Source: Hepsetus odoe | Taxonomy: Eukaryota > Chordata > Actinopteri > Characiformes > Hepsetidae | Length of the DNA: 64,000 bases | Assembly (NCBI GenBank): GCA_017165825.1 | Contig: CM029374.1 | Location: 11,161,589 to 11,225,588, forward strand | Reading direction: 5' to 3' | In this document: piece after piece, positions 11,405-22,329 of the stretch | How positions within the stretch are numbered: the stretch's first letter is position 1 | Layout: each line of letters opens with the position of its first letter | Notes under the pieces: model-generated | What the model was told of the DNA's origin: nothing | Seen by the model: the letters and a program-made list of their open reading frames with translations, nothing else | Database searches by the model: none | Position numbers and translations under genes: made by a program

Positions 11405-13925
11405 TCCAGTCAAGTAGGATTTTATTGTCATTTCAGCCACATACACAGTACATAGTGAAACAAAATAATGTTCCTCCAGGACCCTGGTGCTACACACAAG
11501 ACAACAACAGACAAGACATAGGACACAAGACAACAGAAGACACAACATAATACACAAGACGGGGCAGCAAGTGGAGGACAACAGACAACAACAGACAGTA
11601 CTTTCATCTGGAACAGCAGGTTCTTGGGCAGTGTAACAGAGCAGCATTAGTAAAGTGCAGAGTGCAAGAAGAAAAATAAATAGATGATAGCTAGCTATGG
11701 ATGAATAATAGGTGTGGAGACATTAACGGTTTAGAAGTCTGATGGCCAGGGTGAAAAATCTATTCCCCATCCTGGAAGTGCAGGCCCATATGCTGCGTAA
11801 CCTTTTTCTGGATGGCAGGAGGGAGAAGAGAGTGTGGGATGGGTGAGAGGGTTCATCCACAATGCTGGTTGCTGGTTGCTGGAGTGGTGAAAATGTCCTG
11901 TACGGGGGGCAGAGAGACCCCAGTGATCTTTTCAGCTGTTCTCACTACCCGTTGTAGGGACTTGCGTTCTAAGACGTTGCAGTTCCCGTACCAGGCAGTA
12001 ATGCAGCTGCTCAGTATGCTCCCGATGGTTCCTCTTTAGAAGATGGTGAGAATGGAAGGTGGGAGATGGGCTTTCCTCAGTCTACATAGGAAGTAGAGAC
12101 GCTGCTGGGTTTTCTTAGTGATGGAGTTGGTGTTGAGGGTCCACGTGAGGTTGTCGGTTATGTGAACACCAAGAAACTTGGTGCTCTGGACCATCTCCAC
12201 AGGTTAGGTGTTGATAATAAGTGGAGCGTGGTCTCCTGAAGTCAACAACCATCTCTTTAGTCTTGTCGATGTTCAGAGACAGGTTGTTGGTTCTGCACCA
12301 GTCCGTCAGCTGTTCTATCTCCTCTCTGTAGGGTGCCTCGTCTCCACCGCTGATCAGACCCACGACGGTTGTATCATCAGCGAATTTGATGATGTGGTTC
12401 GAGCTGTGCTTGGCTGCACAGTCGTGGGTCATCAATGTGAACAGCAGTGGACTGGGCACACAGCCCTGTGGGGCCCCTGTGCTCAGTGTGATGGTGTTGG
12501 AGGTGCTGGTACTGATCCTGGCTGACTGGGGTCTCCCAGTCAGGAAGTCCAGGATCCAGTTGCAGAGGGAGGTAATCAGGCCAAGCAGTCTCAGCTTCTC
12601 ACTCAGATGCTGAGGGATGATGGTGTTGAATGCTGAACTGGTCGATGAACAGCATGCTGGCATAACTCCTTTCTGTCCAGATGAGAAAGGGCCAATTGGA
12701 GGGTGGTGGAGATTGCATTGTCCGTGGAGCGGTTGGGACAGTATGCAAACTGCAGGGGGTCCAGTGAGGAAGGGATCGGAGACTTGATGTGCCTCATGAC
12801 CAGCCTCTCGAAGCACTTCATGATGATAGGTGTGAGTGCGACGGGACGATAGTCATTGAGGCAGGTGACAGATGATTTTGTTGGCACAGGAATGATGCTG
12901 GTGGTCTTGGGCTCAGAGAGATGTTGAAGATGTCAGTAAGAACATCTACCAGCTGTTCTGTACATCCTCTGAGCACACAACCTTGAATGTTGACTGGACC
13001 AGCAGCTTTCTGTGGGTTGACTCTCAGTAGAGATCTTCTCACCTCGGCCGTGGTCAGACAGAGAACCTGGTCGTTTGGAGGAGGGATGGTCTTCCTCATT
13101 ATCGTGTTGTTCACAGCATCAAACCGTGCGTAGAAGTGGTTCAGCCCATCTGGGAGGGAGGAGTCACCGTCACAGGCAGGTGGAGATGTCCTGTAGCTGG
13201 TGAGGGCCTGGAAGCACTGCCACATGCGCTGCGTGTCACCAGTGTTTCTGAAGTGGCCATGGATTCTCAGTGCGTGAGCTTGCTTGGCTGCTCTGATGGC
13301 CCGAGACAGGTTTGCCTTCGCTGTTCTTAGGGCGGCCTCGTCCCCTGACTTGAAGGCCTTGTCCTGGGTCCTCAGGAGTCTGCGCACCTCTGCAGTCATC
13401 CATGGCTTCTGGTTGGGTCGTGTTATGATGAACTTGGAGACAGTAACATTCTCAATTCACTTGCTGATGTAGCCAGTCACTGAAGCTGTGTACTCCTCCA
13501 AGTTGATGGAGTCGCCATAGGTTGCAGCCTCCCTAAACATGTCCCAGTCGGTTCAAAGCAATCCTGAAGAGCAGAGATGGCACCTGTGGGGCAGGTCTTT
13601 ACCTGCTTCAGGCTGGGCCTCACACGCCTGACGATGGATCTGTATGCTGGGATCAGCAGAACAGAGATGTGGTCTGAGGTCTGAGTGTCCGAGGTGGGGG
13701 CAGGGCTCCGCTCTGTACGCGCTGGCCATGTTTGTGTAAACATAGTCCAGCGTGTTTTCCCCCCTTGTTGCAAAATCCACATGTTGGTGAAATTTAGGGA
13801 GAACTGACTTGAGATTTGCATGACTGAAATCTCCAGCGACAATAAACAGTCCGTCTGAGTGGGAGTTTTGGAGCTTGCGCTGGGTGGAATGTAGACCGTA
13901 ATAAAAATTCATCCAGACAGAAATC
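11405..13925 (-). mobile_element. L2/CR1-like (jockey-group) LINE, decayed
   Basis: On the minus strand it carries, in order, the end of an apurinic endonuclease (about 13,927-13,477; GDFSHANLK, ENTLDYVYTNM), a linker, and a reverse transcriptase (about 13,399-12,115) with LSTGAPQGCVPSPLLF and an intact FADDTTVVG active-site box. Several frameshifts and stops separate these blocks. A short 3' region containing ATTTTATTGTCATTTCAGCC on the plus strand marks the 3' end near 11,405. It is not capable of making one continuous protein. A related fragment lies at 29,290-29,815. Confidence 0.85.
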
Positions 13926-14040
13926 ACTGCTCCCTGGGCACTTTAAATAACTGCCCCCTGCTTCACGTTTGTGTGTATGGGTGAAAAGCAGAGGAAGCAT
14001 TTCATTGTGTTTCACTGTGTGCTGTGCTGTTTCACAATGT
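13926..14040 (+). mobile_element. SINE 3' fragment
   Basis: The stretch CTGCTCCCTGGGCAC... to the TTTCACTGTGTGCTGTGCTG motif matches the 3' half of the SINE copies at 43,086 and 58,736. It abuts the 5' end of the LINE. Confidence 0.7.
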
Positions 14041-15723
14041 CAAACATTCACTCGTCCAACATCCTTGTCTGACCTTACAAATGCTCTTCCAAATGAAAGA
14101 GCACACATTCTCACAAACACACTAAAAATTCTGTGGAAAGCCTTCCCAGAAGAGCGGAATCTGATATCACAGATATTAATGCACTTTATGAAGTCATTAA
14201 ATGATTTTAAAGGACTGGCTGGACACACAAAATTGCCTACTTTGTCCATTTATGTAACTGCTCACTATATAATTGCTCATTACTAATTGTTATTATGTTC
14301 AGGAGCAACCTCCTGTCATTAAGCACATTTTCCCTGTTACAGTTGTTTGGACCTTGGGTTTATTTTCCACCTGCAAAGCTAGAGAGGATACAGAACAAAC
14401 AGCTAAAAAGAGGATAGAACACCTGACTCCACAATCAAGATAATGAAAACAGCTAAAAACCACAAGAGCTGTAACATAGGTTTAATAATAAAACCAACAC
14501 TTGAGGTGGATTAGACCCATTACTATTTACACTCAGAAAAAAAGTGCTCCAGTCACTTTATTTAGAAACAATTTTTAAAAGCTGCTCTGACTAATGATAA
14601 AATGATACAAATATGCCCTGTATCTAAGGTATAAAGCTCGACCTCGAGCACAGTGAGGTCAGCAAAACTGTATGCACATTTTCACTCTATTTCTCACACT
14701 GTGAAGTGGATAAGTGGATCTCATATACTTCCATCATCATGATGGTATGTCATAGTGTCAGTACGGAAACCCTTGACCATGACCTCCTTGTAAAAGTAGT
14801 TTTATTTTAAGTTCCAAAAGTGTAAATGGTTCGTCCTTTAACTGTTTGTCTCAGCCAGGCAATCAGCATTTCAATTAATTAACATTTAATATGTAATATT
14901 TATTTAATATGATGTAAAAATATGACGTGAAAGTGACTATTCAGATGACCAGCTAAAAGCAGTTAGCGATGCAATCCCAATACATTTGCTCCTCTAATCT
15001 TTTTTGACAGAAGAGCTATAACTATCAGCTCTTGTATGTCAGTGGACCAGCCAGAGACGTGTCATCGGATAGAGGCAGGTGAACTTTTTTCTTCTGCGCT
15101 GCTCTAGACGATTCCCCCAGTGCTTCCTCTCTTGAGAGTTTCCTCTGTGTTCTTCTGTCACCCACGTTCCCTCAGGGGAGGAAACATTATGCAGCTGCCG
15201 CTGCAGCTCTGACCCATTGTATCTGGGGTAAAATTACAAGAAAAGATTTGTGATTTAACACATTCCATTTGAGCCAAAAGCACATTTACATACATTGATT
15301 ATAAGCTTCATGTGCCAGTTTAATGATGATGCTGTTATGCGCTTTCTCAGCATCACTTCAGATGGTCCACATGGACTTGAAATGAAATGAAATATGAATC
15401 TGTCTGTATCATTAGATCCACAAAAATGTAATAAGTGTATTCTGATATTCTGTTCAGAAATGTTATTTACAAGGACAAACACCACCAGAGAAAAGTTTGA
15501 GCTAAAAGAGCAGGAGTGGGTTTTAAATCGTTATTTATTGATCTGAATGAATGATGTCTGATTGAACTGATTAAAGGATGCAAATAAAGCTTTATCAGCA
15601 CTCTGGCAGACTGAATGCCTGCTGATGTTGGAGTTAATGTTGTATTCACTGCACTGTTTACTGTTCACTGCAATACTTGAACACCACATTTTTATTCTCT
15701 TTTTCATTTTTGTGTAATCCTTT

Positions 15724-15730
<7 letters not shown>
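14041..15730. other. No gene recognised
   Basis: AT-rich sequence without convincing exons or named repeats. A somewhat GC-richer patch at 15,040-15,235 has no recognisable coding frame. Confidence 0.5.
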
Positions 15731-15801
<71 letters not shown>

Positions 15802-15840
15802 TGTATATATCTGTATATACACATGTATATACATGTATAT

Positions 15841-15891
<51 letters not shown>

Positions 15892-15892
15892 T
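15731..15892. repeat. Compound microsatellite (CT)n-(AT)n-(ATGT)n-(AT)n
   Basis: About 18 CT units run straight into AT repeats, a stretch of ATGTAT/ATACAT units and a second AT run. It directly adjoins the left end of the Tc1-like element at 15,897. Confidence 0.95.
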
Positions 15893-15896
15893 ATAT

Positions 15897-17310
15897 ACAA
15901 TGCCTTACAAAAGTATTAATTCATCAAGCAGGCATTTTTCATGTTTTGTACAAATAGGACAAAATAACAGAAAACTTAAGCGTGCATAACTATTTCTAAA
16001 GTCAGTTCTTTGCAGAGCTACCTTTTGCGGTAATTACAGCTGCAAGTCACTTTGGATAAGTCTATGAGCTTGCCACATCTTGCCACTGGGATTTTTGCCC
16101 ATTCGTCAAGGCAAAATTACTCCAGCTCCTTCATATTGGATGGGTTTTCGCTTGTGAACAGCAATCTTCAAGTCTGACCACAGGTCTGGACTTTGACTAG
16201 GCCATTCCAACACATTTAAATGTTTCCCCTTAAACCACTCGAGTGTTGCTTTAGCAGTATGCTTCGGGTCATTGTCCTGCTGGAAGGTGAACCTCTGTCC
16301 CAGTCTCAAATCACAGGCAGACTGACATAGGTTTTGCTCAAGAATATCCCTGTATTTAGCACCATCCATCTTCCCCTCGACACAGACCTGCTGCTGAAAC
16401 ACATCCTCACAGTATGATGCTGCCACCACCATGTTTCACTGTGGTGATGGTGTTCTTGGAGTGATGGGATGTGTTGGGTTTGCACCAGTCAGTCAGTCAG
16501 TCAGTCAGTCATTTTCTGCTGCTTTTCCCAAGTGGGGTCGCGGAGGGTGCTGGAGTCCATCCCAGCTCACACAGGGTGAAGGACAGGGGGCACACCCTGG
16601 ACAGATCGCCAGCCCATCGCAGGGAGGAGCGTGACAGGGACAGCATCTTGCTCAAGGGTACCTCAGGGCAACCTATCGGGAAGGGGTTCGAACCCCCGAT
16701 CCTCCGATCATGCGGCCAACACCCTAACCACTAGGCCGGGTTTGCACCAAACATTTTTAGCATTTTTTTTCTGTGGCCAAAAAGTTCAATCTGACCAGAG
16801 CACCTTCCCCCATACATTTGGGGAGTTGCCCACATGCCTTTTGGCAAACTCTAAACGTGCCTCCTTATTTTTAACATTAAGTAATGGCCACTCTTCCATA
16901 AAGCCCAGCTCTATGGAGTGTATGGCTTATTGTGGTCCTATGGACAGATACTCCAGTCTCTGCTGTGGAACTCTGCAACTCCTTCAGGGTTACCTTTGGT
17001 CTCTGTGCTGCCTCTATGATTAATGCCGTCCTTGCCCGGTCTGTAAGTTTTGGTGGGTGGCCCTCTCTTGGCAGGTTTGTTGTGATACCACGTTCTTTCC
17101 ATTTGAAGATGATGGATTCAATGGTGCTCTGGGGGATCATCAAAGATATGGATATTTTTTTATAACCCAACCCTGACTTGTACTTCTCAACAACTTTGTC
17201 CCAGACTTGTTTGGAGAGCTCCTTGGTCTTCATGGCGTGATCCCTCTTGCTTAGTGGTGTTACGGCCTCTGGGGTCTTTCAGAAAAGGTTTGTTTATACT
17301 GACAGATCAT
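15897..17310 (-). mobile_element. Tc1-like transposon, transposase pseudogene
   Basis: The minus strand starts MKTKELSKQVWDKVVEKYKS at 17,233, followed by a helix-turn-helix with RTTISHTLHRAGLYGR. A second block at 16,432-16,106 holds the DDE catalytic region (FQQDNDPKHTAKATLEWF, then WPSQSPDL). The copy is broken by a SINE at 16,488-16,737, and its expected downstream half is replaced by another Tc1 fragment from about 17,311. Inactive. Confidence 0.9.
16488..16737 (-). mobile_element. Composite SINE inserted in the Tc1 element
   Basis: It is flanked by an exact 12-bp duplication GGGTTTGCACCA (16,476-16,487 and 16,738-16,749). On the minus strand a tRNA-like head (CGGCCTAGTGGTTAG, GGGGTTCGAACCCC) is joined to a V-SINE-like tail (GATGGGCTGGCGATCTGTCC...CAGCAGAAAATG) and ends in a (GACT)n run. 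Confidence 0.85.
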
Positions 17311-17800
17311 GTGTATGGTTGTTTCTCAGCCAAGCGAGTGGACTCACTCAATTTTGCCAAACAACTACTCCAAAAACAAAGAATTGTGCCAAGGCATCCT
17401 CATAGACCAACTCCTCCCAACCATCCAAGAATAGTTTGATGAAAAACAATGCCTTTTCCAGCATGATGGAAAAGGCCTCATGCTCCAGGCCATGAGGCAA
17501 AAGTGATAACTAAGTGACTCAGGGAACAAAGCATCGAAATTTTGGGTCCATGGTCAGGAAACTCCCAGACCTTAATCCCATTGAGAACTTGTGGTCTGCC
17601 CTCAAAAGGCAAACAGGTGAACAAACAAAAACCCACAAATTCTGAGAAACTCCAAGCACTGATTATGCAAGAAAGCAGTGATATCAGTCAGGATTTGGTC
17701 CAGTAATTGATTGACAGCTTGTCAGGGCAAATTGCCAGCACTGCAAATATTGACTCTGGATCAACGTAATGTAATTGTCAATAAAAAACTTTGTAATGTA
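17311..17800 (+). mobile_element. Second Tc1-like fragment, 3' half of transposase
   Basis: The plus strand contains an FQHDG-like block near 17,450 and PDLNPIENLWSALKRQ near 17,570, the classical last catalytic block of Tc1 transposases. It is in the opposite orientation to the adjoining Tc1 copy and clearly of another subfamily. Stops and frameshifts are present. Confidence 0.7.
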
Positions 17801-18342
17801 CAGTACTGTGCAAAGGTTTTAGGCAGTTGTGAAAAAATGCTGTAAACAAAGAATGCTTTCAGAAATATAAATAATGATTATTTTTTATCAATTTACAAAA
17901 TGCAAAGTGAGCGAACAAAAGAAAAATCGAAATCAAATCAATATTTGGTGTTACTACCTTTTGCCTTCAAACCAGCATCAATTCTTCTAGGTACACTTGC
18001 ACAAAGTCAGGGATTTTGTAGGATTATAGTCGATGTATGATCAACCAATTTTACCAAAGGTGCTGATGATCATCAATGTCACATGGAGGTTAAAACACAG
18101 TCATGTTTGGAACAGCCTACCAGCAGAGTTCCATCAAAAACTGTGTGCAAGTGTACCTAGAAGAATTGATGCTGTTTTGAAGGCAAAGGGTGGTCACACC
18201 AAATATTGATTTGATTTAGATTTCTCTTTTGTTCATTCACTGCATTTTGTTGATTGATGAAAATAAATGATTAACACTTTCTGAAAGCATTCTTTGTTTA
18301 CAGCATTTTTTCCACACCTGCCTAAAACTTTTGCACAGTACT
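17801..18342. mobile_element. Palindromic Tc1-like non-autonomous element, copy 2
   Basis: This full-length copy runs from CAGTACTGTGCAAAGG to CTTTTGCACAGTACT. The first and last 60 bp are mutual inverted repeats (GAATGCTTTC against GAAAGCATTC). No coding capacity. Confidence 0.85.
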
Positions 18343-18403
18343 CCCTCTGGAACAAGTTACTGACTGGAGTGTCCCTTTTCCTCATTCTGGCCTTGATTGA
18401 TGA

Positions 18404-18404
18404 A

Positions 18405-18443
<39 letters not shown>
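18404..18443. repeat. (GACA)n microsatellite
   Basis: About ten perfect GACA units. Confidence 0.98.
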
Positions 18444-18504
18444 GGCTTCATGACGGCTGGCGCATTTCAACGGAGGCACGGCGCCTACCGTGCCGCAGTC
18501 AACA

Positions 18505-18712
18505 AGGAAGCATCGGCGCCTTTCAGCGCCGCACCGCTGACAGCACGAAGCTCAGCGCCGCACTGCCGACAGCACGGCGCTCAGCGCTACCGCATCGCCG
18601 GTTGTTACGTAAGCTCACGCCGCGCACCGCCGGCAGCATCTAAGCTCAGCGCCCGCACGCCGACAGCACGGCTTCGCGCCGCACCGCGCGGAGCAGCACG
18701 GTGTCCCCGCAC
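18505..18712. repeat. GC-rich degenerate tandem repeat, unit about 30 bp
   Basis: About six imperfect units of the form GCGCCGCACCGCxGACAGCACG...GCTCA follow each other. The block is CpG-rich in otherwise AT-rich surroundings. It lies just upstream of the IQ-motif sequence and could be an old promoter or part of the same inserted unit. Confidence 0.75.
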
Positions 18713-18741
18713 GACCGCGACAGCAATGCAAGCGCCCCCAG

Positions 18742-19873
18742 ATGGCAAAGCAGGCAGTTCCTGACATAGAAAGCGGCATCCCAGAGTCGATCCGCAAACC
18801 CAGCACCACGAACCAGTCTGCTGCATCGAAAAAGAGGAAGGTTCGGGCACAGATGAAAATCAAACATGAGGCTGCAGTAACTATTCAGGCGCAGGTAAGC
18901 AAACACATACAGAAGGTCCTACCTGAGGCTAAGGTAAGTGTGCCAAGACTGTACAGCAACACGTTATAGAGCCAATAAGAGTATGAGGCAAGAAATGAAG
19001 TGCCCAAATGGGAGTGGGCTGTCGCAGCCCACAAGCAGCATTCCGAGGAATGAAGACCAGACAGGCTCTGAAACTGAAGCACCAGGCTGCAACTAGGATA
19101 CAAGGTGCGTACAGGGCTCACTGTGCTCGGAAAGCAACGAGATGAGTGCCTCAAACAGACCGTCACCAGCTGAAATATCGGTCCACACGTGAAGCCAAAA
19201 ACAGAGAGAGGAATTCTGAAATTGCGCCCGCCACGTTCCTGCAAGCCTGCTTCAGAGGTCAGAGAGTCAGAAAGACAGGATCCTGCACCATCAGACAGCC
19301 TTGATTCAGGCTGCTCAGAAGACAGAGAGAGTAATCACACCAGGCCATAAGGAGGCCGTCATCTTCATCCAACAATATTATAGGTCCATCAGCAAAGGGA
19401 ACATGAGATTCCTGGTGCTGAAAAGTCAGCTATGTCGCATCCAGGCCACCTTAGGAGGTTATTTAGTGCGAGAAACATGAACGCTTATGAACCGTTGTCA
19501 TTGTTCAGGCTGAGAGTGCAATTCAGCGATCTGTCTTCAGGAGGTCATACGGCAACGAGTGGTCGCTGGGGAGGCGTGTTCGACATGGGATCTGCATTCC
19601 ACTGACAGAGGTGTCAACATGTCAAAGTAGGCCTGCAGAAGTCAGTCAGAGAGAGCCGTGAGAGGATCGAGCCGTGGCGCAAAGCGAAGCAGGACCATCC
19701 AGTCCCACCTCAGAGGTGAGCAGATCAGCCGCAGAAAGGTCCAGTTTGCAGAACAGGAGGAGTTGCTTACAGGATGCTACCAGCAGCTGACCGAAGGAGC
19801 CTTCAAGCCACAGGTGAACGCCGCGTTCTTAAGGACAGAGGAAGGAGACATCGGTTCTGGCGAGCATGGGTGA
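18742..19873 (+). pseudogene. Decayed IQ-motif repeat coding sequence
   Basis: The plus strand shows about seven IQ-like calmodulin-binding motifs spread over different frames: VTIQAQVSKHIQK near 18,877, TRIQGAYRAHCARK near 19,090, FLQACFRGQRVRK near 19,225, FIQQYYRSISKG near 19,360, RIQATLGGYLVRE near 19,435, AIQRSVFRRSYG near 19,515 and TIQSHLRGEQISRRK near 19,690. A basic KKRKVRAQMK stretch precedes them. Spacing and the FLxLK linker recall ASPM-type IQ arrays. Stops and frameshifts between motifs make it a pseudogene, or spliced exons I cannot resolve. It lies 5' of an LTR at 20,788. The parent gene is not identified. Confidence 0.55.
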
Positions 19874-20787
19874 GCATCATGAAGGAGCAGCCAAGTCAGA
19901 GAGGTCTCTAGGTTAAGAAACAGGCTATGATGGTGTTCCAAAGAGAGGTACTGGAGGAGAACACCGAATAGAGAACCCTAACTGATGCCAGACAACGAGG
20001 AGAGAGTTGTGATTCCAAACCAGTCAGGAGAAGCTGAGGCCCAACTAGCCGCTGGAGGAGCAACTGAGTCAGACCACAGCAGAGCTGGAGAGTGGTGCAG
20101 GACCACAACATTGTTTCAGCATGGAACTGAGAGAGGCCCAAAGTGAGGCCGTGTTCAGCGGGCTGGAGAAGCAGGTTAGTGGTATGAAGCGAGATTGATG
20201 CACTGACCACTCACCCACAGAAGCTAGTTCATGTTGGGACCCTGGTGGTATGGAGCACCAGAGCCGGCAGTTGAAGAACAGGATCAGATAGAGAGTGTCG
20301 GGAGAGATTCCAGAGGCTCTAACCACTGCATGAAGGCTCCCAACCCCTCGCTCATCCTGAGTTCAGCAGACTCGAACAAGGCGACTTATGGAGGAGTCCA
20401 ATGAACCCGCCAGAGTGAAAACCAGAAGCTGGGAAGCAGTGTCGCCGCCTCCCAAGTGCCGGGAAGTAAGACCGAAACAGGGAGAGGGACTTCTAAGGTA
20501 AAACCCTGTAATGTTCAGGTATGGCTCCTCCCCAGGTCCAGTCGGTTCAGGGCCTGCTGGTCAGGTGAGGCCCCAAGGATTCTTCAGAACCCAGTGCAGG
20601 CACCGTCCAAGGATGGACGGAACTGCTGGGATTCTCACCACCACCAGCGTTCGACATGACTGGGTCGGAGGCCCTTTTTTGTTTTTGTATGACCTGACCA
20701 GGTGTCCCGACTAGGACTTTTTGTGGCGTTGTTTTTGCCTTCCCTGAGGTTCAAGGCGTCGCGCCGAGCCGCGCCTTGGGGGGGTTC

Positions 20788-21180
20788 TGTCACGTGTGTT
20801 ATTTGGGCACGCTAGAGGGCGCTCTCGGTCACGCAGGTTAGTTTTGGGGCACGCTAGAGGGCGCTCTGGTCACGCAGTGTTGGGTTTTGGGCACATTAGA
20901 GGGCGCTCTGTTCTGACTACACACCCAGCTCTGCGGGCAGGTGTGCATCATTGGCTGACTATTTAAGCCTGAAGGAGTCAGAACAGAGCGCTCATTAGAT
21001 AGGGGCTAAGCCTGGCATCGTGATGTGGTTTTTACAGTCAGTCAGTCAGTCAGTCAGTCAGCGTCGGGTCAGTCAGTCAGTGCAGTCTGAGTTCTTGTTT
21101 GTTTGTGTTTTCCTTGTTTAGTTAAACTTGAACTCCCCCCGGCTCGACCTGACGCCCTCTGGTACCACACCACTGCTACA
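20788..21180 (+). mobile_element. Ty3/gypsy-like LTR with upstream polypurine tract
   Basis: It starts TGTCACGTGTG directly after TTGGGGGGGTTC, a typical 3' polypurine tract, and ends near GCTACA. Its U3 has three tandem units of about 42 bp, each with the palindrome AGAGGGCGCTCT (20,814, 20,856, 20,898). A TATTTAAG box lies near 20,961 and a (GTCA)n run at about 21,036-21,080. No gag or pol was recognised upstream. It is related to the solo LTR at 36,120-36,558. Confidence 0.7.
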
Positions 21181-22109
21181 CACGATAGACACACCAATTA
21201 CATATCTGTTCAACAGACAGATCAGAGCTAATGACACAAACACACACCACTGGTGGTTTATTAGAAATCTTGTAAGTATGGCAAAAATATAGAGGAATTC
21301 TACATTAAACCTTGCTGCTTGTGTGTGCTTTTTCAAGCCTGTGTTGGAGTGATCTATGCCTGTCTCTTAAATAACAATGGTGTAGAAATCTATTCAAGCA
21401 CTCAAGCCAGTGCAATTTCAGACATGTGAGTGAAAATGAAATGAGGAAATTCATATTACAGATGATGTTATATACACACAAACACACACGCCTGTATGGT
21501 TTTGCAGTTTATGCTTGAAAATATATAAACGTGGGTACCCTCATCTATACAATTATAGACTCTCTATATGAAGTCTTTTTAATTAAACCGACACGCAGAA
21601 CTATTAGGAGGCTCAAATTATTTTCTTGAAAATAAATGTGACGTTAAATAAAAGTCTAACACTCTAAAGTTAACACTGTTTTAAACAGACTGCTCACTTA
21701 TAACCTGATGTTGATCTGACAAATGTTTTACACAGGATGCCCTTCTAGACAAAACCCTTCACATTTATCTGTGCTTGGGATTGCTGGGCTAGAAATGAAG
21801 ATGTGAAACCCTCCCATTTTCAGTATATATCATAAGTGGGTTTTGCAAATTAAAAATAAGTGTAGCGTCAGTAAGTTTTAAATAAAATGTTGCACCGCTC
21901 CAGGAGATATACTACTATAGTTCAGATCACACTGGCAAGTTTGATCAAATTTGCCATGTTAACAAAATTTACCTTATACAAGACTCCACAATGAACCTTT
22001 GTTAACTGTGCCATTCATGCCCCAATGCAAAATAAGTTCCTAGGTCAGAGAGCCAAAGCTTTTGTGGTCGGTTCCGGTTGGGGAAGTAGACAATGCAAAA
22101 CAAGCACAA
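21181..22109. other. No gene or named repeat recognised
   Basis: AT-rich intergenic sequence; nothing convincing on either strand. Confidence 0.5.
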
Positions 22110-22245
22110 ATGGTTCTTCAGTGGTGCAGCAGTGATTCAGTGTGGTTTAGGAGTTGCCCTATATCGGAAGATTGTGTTCGATTGCCTCACCAGTAGGTTG
22201 CCCTGAAATATCATGAGCGCACTGTCCTCTTCATTGCTCCTGAGC
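22110..22245 (+). mobile_element. Old tRNA-derived SINE fragment
   Basis: A degraded head (GTTTAGGAGTTGCC, GTTCGATTGCC) is followed by CCAGTAGGTTGCCCTGA, which matches the SINE family at 43,086. Confidence 0.6.
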
Positions 22246-22329
22246 TTGAATAGTTGCTCTTGCATGGTGAAATACTGTAGTTGAATTTTGTTGTGTTAAA
22301 ATTGTGCTTTGAGGAGGAGGAGTGAAGAA

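Noticed and set aside
15677..15989. Long frames of IY and RE repeats
   Set aside because: Translations of the CT/AT microsatellite.
18605..18906. Several overlapping minus-strand frames in the GC-rich block
   Set aside because: High GC suppresses stops in all frames; the block is a tandem repeat and no minus-strand domain is seen.
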